7,676 nt of DNA from CAZRDB01 sp964598695 (lineage in GTDB: Bacteria; Armatimonadota; Zipacnadia; UBA1398), in NCBI GenBank assembly GCA_964598695.1, contig CAZRDB010000222.1, positions 1 through 7,676 on the forward strand. The letters run 5' to 3'. The translations under genes were made by a program, and so were the position numbers. Below, piece after piece: positions 1 to 5,266 of the stretch. Under the pieces are notes generated by a model. That model searched no databases and was not told the DNA's origin. It was given only the letters and a program-made list of their open reading frames with translations. How positions within the stretch are numbered: the stretch's first letter is position 1; each line of letters opens with the position of its first letter.

Positions 1-443
1 ATCCCCTCGGCCCAACAGCGCGCGAGGAGCAGCCGGCGGTTCGCGGGCTCAGGCCCGAGCCATGCCAGGCACGCCTCCGTCGCCTCGATCGTGGCCGGCT
101 GCCCGGCCACCTCGAATGCCACCGACGCGAGCGCGGGCTCTCCCACCGGGCTGAAGAGCGCCCAGACGGCGGCCGCGCCCTCGGGCGCCGCGCACGGCCC
201 CGTCGAGACCAGCACCGTCCGGCCGTCCGCCTCGGCCGTCGGGAGCGTCAGGTCCAGTCCCAGGGCCTCCCATCGGCCCTGCGGGACCCCAGCCCAACTC
301 CAGCCCTGGGCCGGGTCGACCGACACCGGGACCGATCGGTCCAGCGGCAGGGAGTCGAGCCGGATGGCGGCGACCGAAGCGTGGCTGAGAGCTGCGAGGA
401 GCATGAGGGACGCGAGCAGCGGAACCGTGGGTCGAGTTCGCAT
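1..443 (-). CDS. Secreted protein of unknown function, 5' part only (runs off left edge)
   Basis: Reading leftwards from the ATG at 443-441 gives 147 codons without a stop to the window edge, so the C-terminus is missing. The protein opens with a clear Sec signal peptide: MRTRPTVPLLASLMLLAALS, then HASVAA followed by IRLDS, with two Arg, a hydrophobic core and an AxA-like cleavage site near residue 26. The mature part is Ala/Gly/Glu rich and contains W-S-W-A-G, a 'TVLVSTGPCAAPEGAAAVWALFS' type stretch that looks like beta strands, and three Cys (near residues 84, 125 and 144), which could form disulfides outside the cytoplasm. I recognise no family. The signal peptide is what selects this frame over the other minus-strand frame that is open across 49-621. 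I see no convincing Shine-Dalgarno upstream. It is divergent from the regulator at 761 and may share its control region. Real gene: likely; function: unknown. Confidence 0.72.
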   Translation of the reverse strand, partial: MRTRPTVPLLASLMLLAALSHASVAAIRLDSLPLDRSVPVSVDPAQGWSWAGVPQGRWEALGLDLTLPTAEADGRTVLVSTGPCAAPEGAAAVWALFSPVGEPALASVAFEVAGQPATIEATEACLAWLGPEPANRRLLLARCWAEG

Positions 444-549
444 GGACTGCGGTTCGAGGGTCCCGCCAGATTCCCTGCGTGCGTGCCGCCCCACGTGCGC
501 GGACACGGAGGACGGGCGGGCGCCGTGCGGTGGGGGGGGAGCACTGAGG

Positions 550-580
550 CGGTCCGGGGCGGACGAGCCGCCCCGGACCG
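550..580. repeat. Perfect 13-bp inverted repeat with 5-nt loop
   Basis: The arm CGGTCCGGGGCGG (550-562) and its exact reverse complement CCGCCCCGGACCG (568-580) flank ACGAG. The resulting stem would be very stable. There is no T tract on either side, and the flanking genes are transcribed away from it, so an ordinary gene-end terminator is not expected here. It could be an operator, an attenuator in the leader of either gene, or a barrier between divergent transcripts. Confidence 0.7.
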
Positions 581-656
581 GCCGTACCCTGACAGGCGCC
601 GGATGCCGTCCCGAGGGCCAAGGGCAGAGTAGCGCCCGTCGGCCGGCCCCGAGCGG

Positions 657-678
657 GCGTGAGACCGTGGTCTCACGC
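657..678. promoter_or_regulatory. 22-bp palindrome, candidate operator
   Basis: The arm GCGTGAGACC (657-666), a GT centre (667-668) and the exact reverse complement GGTCTCACGC (669-678) form a near-perfect dyad with 10-bp half-sites. This is the size and symmetry expected of a binding site for a dimeric HTH repressor. It lies 82 bp upstream of the regulator's ATG and 213 bp from the divergent start. A link to the adjacent regulator is inference from position only. Confidence 0.5.
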
Positions 679-720
679 TTTCACCCTCCGCCGCCGGGCG
701 AGCAGGAGGCCCGCGCCTCT

Positions 721-738
721 CGCCGGAACACTCCGGCG
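721..738. repeat. 7-bp stem, 4-nt loop just upstream of the regulator's ribosome binding site
   Basis: CGCCGGA (721-727), loop ACAC and TCCGGCG (732-738) form a perfect small hairpin. It ends five bases before the Shine-Dalgarno of the HTH gene, so if transcribed it would sit in the 5' leader. It could affect translation initiation, or be a second half-site pair for a regulator. Short GC-rich stems also arise by chance at this base composition. Confidence 0.4.
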
Positions 739-743
739 TTGCC

Positions 744-753
744 GAAGGGGTGA
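744..753 (+). promoter_or_regulatory. Ribosome binding site that fixes the start of the HTH regulator
   Basis: GAAGGGGTGA lies seven bases before the ATG at 761 and is close to the anti-16S complement AAGGAGGTGA. It favours ATG 761 over the in-frame GTG at 659, whose extra 34 residues are Arg-rich, resemble no domain, and would place the start codon inside the 657-678 palindrome. Confidence 0.65.
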
Positions 754-760
754 CCGGTCG

Positions 761-1897
761 ATGCGCCACCTGGACGCGCCGACAGTCTGGGGTCTCTGCG
801 CCCGTTCGCTCCGCGAGGACTGGCTCCGCTGGAGCCGTGCGCGGGCCGCCCGGTCAGTCGCCGCACGCTCCGGGAAGCGCGTCGAGGCGCACCACGTCCG
901 CGAGTGGGAGCGAGGCCAGCCCCCCGCCTCACTCGAGGAACTCGACGCCTACCTCGCCCTGCTGCGCTCCCTGGGCCTGACAGCGCCCGAAGTCGGCGAT
1001 GTCGAGGCCGCCATCCACGCGGCGCTCGTACAGCGCTACTACGGGACCGCCGGCCGCTTCGATGCCCTCTCCCTGGCGGACGTGACCTCCGAGGCCGCGC
1101 TGTGCGCGTCGGCGCCCATCCTCGCGCGGGCTCTCCCTCTCCCCGAGCACATCGCCATCACCCGCGCGGTCACCGAGGCCCTCGACGGACGCTTCGGACC
1201 GCTCCATCCGACGACCGAGGCCGACCTGCGGCTGCACCTTGCCGTCCTCCGAACGGAGATGCTCACGCGCCACCAGTGGGCGGGACGGCTGGACCGCATC
1301 CTCGTCGAGTGCGACGCGATGGGGCCCTCGATGGACCCCTACGGCGGCCGCGGCGCGTTTGGCTTCGTCTCGCGTACGGGAGCCGCCGCGCAGGCCGCCT
1401 ACGCACGCGCGCTGCAGGCCCCCTCGGAGACGACGGCGCTCGGGCTGTGGGAGGTCTGCCTCTCGGGCCTGCGCTCGGGGGCCGATCTCCCGGCAGGCGG
1501 CGCCTGGTGCTGGCTGCTCCAGCACATCACGCTCCTGCCCGAGGCGGTCCAGCGCGCGGTGTGGGCCCTGGAGCCGGAGATGGTCGACCGGATCGCGGTG
1601 GCCGATCCCGTCGGCGAGTTCGTCCAGCCGGTCTGGCACATCGTCGACGCGCGGATCCGCTGCGGCCTGCCCGACGCGGCCGCCGAGGGTCTGGGCGCCG
1701 TGGGCCATGTTCCGCCCGAGGCGCAGGCGTTCCGCGGCGCCCTGTGGTGGCTCCACTCCGGGCAGCTCGAGGCCGGTTGGGGGAGCCGCGACAGCGCCGC
1801 CCGGCTCTTCGGCCGGGCTCTCGCCATCGCCGAGGAGGCAGCCTACGTCATCCTCGCTCGAGCGGCCCGCGACGGCCTGGAGACGGCGTCCGAGTAG
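761..1897 (+). CDS. XRE-like helix-turn-helix transcriptional regulator with long helical C-terminal domain
   Basis: The protein has 378 residues and begins MRHLDAPTVWGLCARSLRED. Residues about 22-74 fit a Cro/C1-type (XRE) HTH: an Arg-rich helix, 'SVAARSGKRV' as the first HTH helix and turn, then 'HHVREWERGQPPASLEELDAYL'. The R-E-W-E-R-G-x-P-P block at 47-55 matches the family's W-E-x-G-x-x-P signature, and a 'LLRSLGL' helix closes the fold. The remaining 300 residues are Ala/Leu-rich and mostly helical. The end, 'GALWWLHSGQLEAGWGSRDSAARLFGRALAIAEEA', resembles a TPR pair, so the C-terminus may sense a ligand or partner. No enzymatic motif is seen. It is a cytoplasmic DNA-binding protein, divergent from the small secreted-protein gene, and the palindromes between them are its most plausible targets. 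Its stop codon lies three bases from the end of the convergent beta-helix gene. The HTH call is fairly sure; the target and ligand are unknown. Confidence 0.78.
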   Translation: MRHLDAPTVWGLCARSLREDWLRWSRARAARSVAARSGKRVEAHHVREWERGQPPASLEELDAYLALLRSLGLTAPEVGDVEAAIHAALVQRYYGTAGRFDALSLADVTSEAALCASAPILARALPLPEHIAITRAVTEALDGRFGPLHPTTEADLRLHLAVLRTEMLTRHQWAGRLDRILVECDAMGPSMDPYGGRGAFGFVSRTGAAAQAAYARALQAPSETTALGLWEVCLSGLRSGADLPAGGAWCWLLQHITLLPEAVQRAVWALEPEMVDRIAVADPVGEFVQPVWHIVDARIRCGLPDAAAEGLGAVGHVPPEAQAFRGALWWLHSGQLEAGWGSRDSAARLFGRALAIAEEAAYVILARAARDGLETASE

Positions 1898-1900
1898 CGC

Positions 1901-4190
1901 TCACTCGGGCGGCCACAGCCGCGGCGCCACCTGCGGCCGCAGGTGGCTCACGCAGAGCCCGATCCGGTCGAAGGGGATCGGCTCGAAGCCCGGCAGCGCG
2001 GCGTAGACCTCGCAGTCGGCGCGCAAGCCGAAGTCGCCGCGGGCCGCGTCGACGAAGCCGGGGTCGTGGTCGACGACCAGCATCGCGGCCGGGTCGCACT
2101 GCCAGTTGCCCGAGCTGATCTCGCCGCACTCGACCAGCACGTTGTCGCGCGCGACGTTCACGCGCGGCCGGCCGGGCTGGGGATCGAGGAATCCGACCAG
2201 CTCCGGGTAGCGCGTGGTGTATGGGGGACTCGCGATGTCGACCTCGTGACGGAGCTTCTCGATCCAGAAGCAGTCCTCGCCGCCGTCGATCGCCCGCCGC
2301 CACCGGGCGTCATCCCACGGCGCCGAGCCGAGGGCCCTCCTGCACTCGATGAAGAGGTTGTTGGCCGCGGTGTTGCCGTGACCGCCGTGCGAGAAGACCG
2401 TGCCGAAGCTCCCCCGCCCCGGACCGCCACACCGGAAGAACACGTTGCCGAAGACCGTGTCGCCGCCGTCTCCGTCGTCGAAGTAGACCGCGGCGCTGCC
2501 GTGGCCCATGCGGCTGCCGATCGCGTACCACAGGTTGTGTCGCACGAGGTTGCCGCGGCACGAGGGATTGCGTCCCTTGTAGAGCGCCCCGCAGTCGTCG
2601 GTCGCCGTGCAGACGTGGTGGACCTCGTTGAGCTCGATGACATCCATGTCTTCGAGCGTCAGGCCCGATTTCTTCANNNNNNNNNNTCGTTCCGCTCGAA
2701 GACATGATCGTTGCCCTGCAGGGAGACCGCCTGGTGGGGCGCGTCATGCACCAGGTTGTGGGCGGCCCGGTTGCCCACCCCGCTCAGCACGAGCCCGTAG
2801 GCCGAGGTGAACTGGTGGCGCGAGAAGCCGTGGATGTGGTTGTTGAGCGCCTCGTGCCCGGCCGGGGTGAGCGTTTTGCGGTCGCCTCCCTCGAGGAGGA
2901 GGCCGCCCGTGCCGGTCTCGTGGATCTCGCACGCCTCGACGCGGTGGGCGGTACCACCCTCGACGCGGATCCCCATCTGCCGCAGGTTGCGGACGTCGCA
3001 CGCCTCGATCCGGCAGTCCGTGCCGCCGCGGACGACGCCCCCGACACCAACGCAAACAACTTTTTAAACCCCCCCAAGGTTAATTTGAAGGCCCCCCTCA
3101 TCCCAAACAACCGCACCGACNNNNNNNNNNCACCGAGGCCTTCCTCGATGGTCAGCCCCCGGAGGGTGACGTGGCTGGCGCCCTGCAGCCGAACGACCGG
3201 CTCGGTCACGAGGGAGAGCGAGACCCGCCCGCCGGCCGGCTCGGCCGGGGGCCAGACGAGGAGGCGGCCGCCCCTCGTGTCGAGGTAGTACTCCCCCGGC
3301 GCGTCCAGCTCCTCCAGCGCGTTCCACGCGCGGAAGCGTCGCGGCGAGGGGTTCCCGGCCATCACGCTGTACAGGTGGGGCGCGTCGAGCGTGATCCGGC
3401 GTGCCTCCGCGTCGATCGATCGCACCCGGATGGTCTCCTCGTACCAGTCGTAGCACCAGTAGCCCTGGAGCCAGACGCCGGCCGCCACGTCCCACGCGCT
3501 CGGCCGGTCGCCGGTGTACTCGAACGTGGCCACCCGGCCCGAGGCGTCGCCGTCGCGGGGCCGAGCACCTGGCTCGACGATCGAGGCGATCGTCGCCCAG
3601 CCCTCGTTGGGCCAGTGGGCGAGCGTGAGATGCTGGCCGTCCCAGAACAGCTCGGGCACGGCCGGCGCTCCGCGGTAGGAGACCGGGAAGGGCCACAGGG
3701 GGCCCACCCCCTCGGCGGCGAGATCCACCCAGCGGACGTGCGGGCGCGCCTCGGGCGCCAGCCGAGCGAGCACGGCCTCGTCGGTGACCGGCCTCAGGGC
3801 CTCGGGGGCGAGTGTCCGTCCTCCCGACAGCCGCACGGCCTCGCCCGCGGCCGCCCGGTAGACGACGGGCCGCCCCGGCGCGCCGGAGTCCCCCCGCGTG
3901 AGCACGAGTGGGCCGTAGGCTCCGGCGCGGAGGACCACCTCGAAGCCGTCGCGCGGGAGATCGCGCTCGCTCTGGTGCGCGCGGATCGTCGCCCGGGCCT
4001 GCTCGATCGTCGCGAAAGGCCCGTCGGTGCCGCGTCGATTGGGCTCGGGCAGCCTGCCCGACCACGCATCGTTGCCGGCCGGCGAGACGTACAGGACGGA
4101 AGGCGCCGCCACCGCGGCGCCGGCATGGATCAGGCAGAGCGTCAGGAGGGCGAGCGAACCCACCAGGCCGGCGCCGTGCGTCGAGAGCAT
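1901..4190 (-). CDS. Secreted right-handed parallel beta-helix protein, GH141-like; interrupted by two assembly gaps
   Basis: The ATG at 4190 follows a GGAGAGGAG site and starts a signal peptide (MLSTHGAGLVGSLALLTLCL, then IHAGAAVAA). The mature N-terminus 'SVLYVSPAGNDAWSG...GPFATIEQARATIRA' is the usual opening of secreted beta-helix carbohydrate-active proteins. Next come 'ELFWDGQHLTLAHWPNEGW', 'DAPGEYYLDTRGGRLLVWPP' and 'HVTLRGLTIEEGLG', then beta-helix rungs of the type 'GGVVRGGTDCRIEACDVRNL', 'MGIRVEGGTAHRVEACEIHE', 'GNDHVFERNE' and 'EVHHVCTATDDCGALYKGR'. The C-terminus, 'DPGFVDAARGDFGLRADCEV...GFEPIPFDRIGL', is the typical end of the family. About 755 residues are visible. The three pieces lie in three reading frames separated by ten-N gaps, and one TAA at 3064-3066 falls in a corrupted tract. 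I therefore read this as one intact gene damaged by assembly. Likely role: an extracytoplasmic glycosidase, lyase or epimerase acting on polysaccharide. GH141 (known for fucosidase and xylanase activity) is the closest family I can name; the substrate is not readable. Confidence 0.8.
1926..1947. repeat. Perfect 22-bp palindrome at a convergent gene junction
   Basis: GCCACCTGCGG (1926-1936) is followed directly by its reverse complement CCGCAGGTGGC (1937-1947). It lies inside the last codons of the beta-helix gene (encoding '...LRPQVAPR') and starts 28 bases after the stop codon of the convergent HTH gene. As RNA it could form a 9-bp stem with a 4-nt loop and serve as a terminator or 3'-end stabiliser for the HTH transcript, although no T tract follows. 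It may also be a chance effect of GC-rich coding sequence. Confidence 0.5.
2677..2686. other. Assembly gap (ten N) inside the beta-helix gene
   Basis: Ten N is a placeholder length. The reading frame differs on the two sides, so the true distance is not 10. The upstream side ends in 'LQGNDHVFERNE' and the downstream side begins with 'SGLTLEDMDVIELNEVHHVC'. Both seem to encode the same family position (x-D-x-V-[FI]-E-x-N-E), which suggests the contig ends overlap rather than being separated. Confidence 0.9.
3046..3120. other. Suspected low-quality contig end with artefactual in-frame TAA
   Basis: The tract next to the second gap departs from its surroundings. It is about half A+T over 3051-3120, against roughly 30% around it, and has homopolymer runs T5 (3061-3065), C7 (3069-3075) and C6 (3092-3097). 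On the minus strand, in the frame of the following rungs, it reads 'VGAVVWDEGGLQINLGGV', then TAA (3066-3064), then 'KVVCVGVGGVVRGG'. That still has the rhythm of a beta-helix rung leading into the good sequence. Base-calling or consensus error explains this better than a real nonsense mutation. Confidence 0.6.
3121..3130. other. Assembly gap (ten N) inside the beta-helix gene
   Basis: This is a placeholder gap. Reading the gene's strand, the sequence before it ends ...GGCCTCGGTG and the sequence after it begins GTCGGTGCGG. Both contain TCGGTG (3136-3131 and 3119-3114). Merging on those six bases puts both sides in the same reading frame and gives 'TIEEGLGAVVWDEGG', so the real gap may be negative. 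Confidence 0.9.
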
Positions 4191-4199
4191 CACCGCGGA

Positions 4200-4208
4200 C
4201 TCCTCTCC
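4200..4208 (-). promoter_or_regulatory. Ribosome binding site of the beta-helix gene
   Basis: On the minus strand GGAGAGGAG ends nine bases before the ATG at 4190. It selects this start over the in-frame upstream ATG at 4286, which would put an Arg-rich 32-residue leader ahead of the signal peptide. Confidence 0.65.
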
Positions 4209-4286
4209 CACCCCGCCGGACGCGTTCGCCCCGGGGCCGCCCCGGCCCTCTGCTCGCCGGCGCCGCGTTCGTGGTATCTTGGGCAC

Positions 4287-4294
4287 AGGAGGTG
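4287..4294 (+). promoter_or_regulatory. Strong ribosome binding site of the acetyltransferase gene
   Basis: AGGAGGTG is an almost full anti-16S match and lies six bases before the ATG at 4301. It is the strongest such site in the window and settles the start of a frame that is open much further upstream, to 3908. Confidence 0.75.
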
Positions 4295-4300
4295 GGTACG

Positions 4301-5188
4301 ATGTCCGTCGTGATACGCACCTGGCGCGAGGGCGATGACGCGGAGCTGGTGAAGCTCTGGGCGCCGCTCTCGGGCTGGACCGATGCCTCGCTCTATGCGC
4401 GCAAGTTCGAGGACCCGGGCAACGCGCCGGAGCGGGTCTTCGTGGCCGAGCTGGACGGCAAGGTCGTGGGCCACGCGCTGGCCAGCCGCCGCCAGGTCTT
4501 CGCCGAGGGCGAGTGGCGCGGCTTCGGCGGAGTCGGCCACCTGATCGTCCACCCCACCGCGAAGGGCCTCGGCATCGGCCGCAAGCTGCTCGCGGCCTGC
4601 GACGACGCCGCGGAGCGCGCCGGCATGCGTGCGGTCCTGATGTGGACCAAGAACACCTACCACCCGGCCTACCAGATGTACCTGCGCGACCGCTACGAGC
4701 TGCTTGCGCAAGGCGTCCACCACGAGGTCGACCTCGAGTGGGTCGCCGACCGACTCGGCCCGAGCCCGCTCTGCGTGCGCCCCCTCGGCGCCGAGGATCG
4801 GGCGCAGGCGGCCGCGATCCGCGAGCAGTGGGCCCACGAGGCGTTTCCCGTCAGCACGGGTTGGGAGGTCGGCATCTACTGCCCACCCGCGCTCGGCTAC
4901 TTCGAGGGCGAGGCGCTGGTGGGGATCTCCTCCAACGGGCGAGCCGACCCCATCCTCCCCGGCCGGGACGTCCGCGAGGCGATGGCCGCGCTGGCCGAGT
5001 ACCGGCTCGCGCAGGGCGAGCGCGCATCCACCTTCACCGTGACCGCGAACGCCGCCGCCGACCGCGCCCTCACCTCGGTCTCGCACAACCGCGAACTGAG
5101 CCCGTGGTGCACGATCCTCAAGCACTTCGGGCCGCCGATCGACATGGTGGGCCAGGAGCCCGTACACGGCGGCGTCTGGTCCTGGTAG
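4301..5188 (+). CDS. GNAT-family N-acetyltransferase, probably with a degenerate second GNAT-like half
   Basis: The protein has 295 residues and begins MSVVIRTWREGDDAELVKLW, the usual GNAT beta1-alpha1 opening. Residues 45-61 ('RVFVAELDGKVVGHALA') form beta2-beta3. Residues 77-108 carry motif A, 'VGHLIVHPTAKGLGIGRKLL', where K88-G-L-G-I-G93 is the acetyl-CoA pyrophosphate loop with Lys in the common Arg/Gln position. 'AVLMWTKN' is beta5. From about residue 157, 'LCVRPLGAEDRAQAAAIREQW' looks like a second beta1-alpha1, followed by 'GYFEGEALVGISS' (beta2-beta3-like), but no second P-loop is seen, so that half probably does not bind CoA. Single GNAT domains are about 150 residues, so the length fits a tandem. 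It is likely a cytoplasmic soluble enzyme; the acyl acceptor cannot be told from sequence. It is divergent from the beta-helix gene, convergent with the exporter gene, and transcribed alone. The fold is nearly certain; the substrate is unknown. Confidence 0.9.
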   Translation: MSVVIRTWREGDDAELVKLWAPLSGWTDASLYARKFEDPGNAPERVFVAELDGKVVGHALASRRQVFAEGEWRGFGGVGHLIVHPTAKGLGIGRKLLAACDDAAERAGMRAVLMWTKNTYHPAYQMYLRDRYELLAQGVHHEVDLEWVADRLGPSPLCVRPLGAEDRAQAAAIREQWAHEAFPVSTGWEVGIYCPPALGYFEGEALVGISSNGRADPILPGRDVREAMAALAEYRLAQGERASTFTVTANAAADRALTSVSHNRELSPWCTILKHFGPPIDMVGQEPVHGGVWSW

Positions 5189-5210
5189 CCCGCGAACGGG
5201 AGCACACGAG

Positions 5211-5240
5211 AAGCGAGGCGGCCGGTTGGCCGCCTCGCTT
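5211..5240. terminator. Hairpin between convergent genes, likely bidirectional terminator
   Basis: AAGCGAGGCGGCC (5211-5223), loop GGTT and GGCCGCCTCGCTT (5228-5240) form a perfect 13-bp stem. It sits 22 bases after the acetyltransferase stop and 26 bases beyond the stop of the leftward exporter gene, the expected place for a shared terminator. On the plus strand only CTTGTCGGTT follows, so the U tract is weak, as is frequent in high-GC genomes. Confidence 0.72.
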
Positions 5241-5266
5241 GTCGGTTCCGCCGGTTGGGCGCCGCC

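Larger units (their letters stand above)
444..760. other. Divergent intergenic region, 317 bp, palindrome-rich
   Basis: This stretch lies between the start of the leftward secreted-protein gene and the rightward HTH regulator. Frames are open across it, but they look like high-GC shadows: Arg/Pro/Gly-rich translations with no domain. It holds three strong inverted repeats (550-580, 657-678 and 721-738), a G8 run at 532-539 and the Shine-Dalgarno of the regulator. I could not identify a convincing -10/-35 pair for either direction. The repeats are the best candidates for operators or RNA structures. Confidence 0.6.
4191..4300. other. Divergent intergenic region between beta-helix and acetyltransferase genes
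   Basis: These 110 bases must carry both promoters. TATCTT at 4275-4280 could be a -10 for the rightward gene, but no good -35 is visible about 17 bases upstream of it. The middle is GC-rich with a short GCCCCGGGGC palindrome at 4228-4237. Both genes have good ribosome binding sites at the two ends of this region. Confidence 0.45.

Noticed and set aside
532..539. G8 run as a phase-variable tract
   Set aside because: It lies about 90 bp from the nearest start codon, with no promoter elements visible around it, and G runs are expected at this GC content.
49..621. Minus-strand open frame of 190 residues
   Set aside because: The translation is Gly/Arg/Pro/Ala-rich with no domain. The overlapping frame from 443 has a signal peptide and balanced composition.
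659..760. GTG start at 659 giving the HTH regulator 34 extra residues
   Set aside because: The extension is Arg/Pro-rich and domain-free, has no good Shine-Dalgarno, and its start lies inside a palindrome. ATG 761 has a good site at the right spacing and the protein then begins close to the HTH.
1943..2707. Plus-strand open frame of 254 residues across the first gap
   Set aside because: It is antisense to clearly conserved beta-helix motifs and reads through the N gap only because the N codons are untranslated. No domain is visible.
3064..3066. TAA as a genuine nonsense mutation making the beta-helix gene a pseudogene
   Set aside because: It sits in a homopolymer-rich, compositionally deviant tract next to an assembly gap, and rung-like sequence continues in frame beyond it through to a canonical C-terminus.
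4221..4272. Repeated CGCGTTCG octamer at 4221-4228 and 4265-4272 as paired regulator sites
   Set aside because: Two copies of a GC-rich octamer with no symmetry and no third copy are too weak to claim.
3908..4300. Upstream in-frame extension of the acetyltransferase
   Set aside because: It would overlap the start of the beta-helix gene and add an Arg/Pro-rich tail ahead of a complete GNAT domain. The strong Shine-Dalgarno at 4287-4294 fixes the start at 4301.
3171..4313. Plus-strand open frame of 380 residues antisense to the beta-helix gene
   Set aside because: Its translation is Arg/Gly/Pro-rich with no family resemblance, while the minus strand carries clear family motifs throughout. It is a high-GC shadow.
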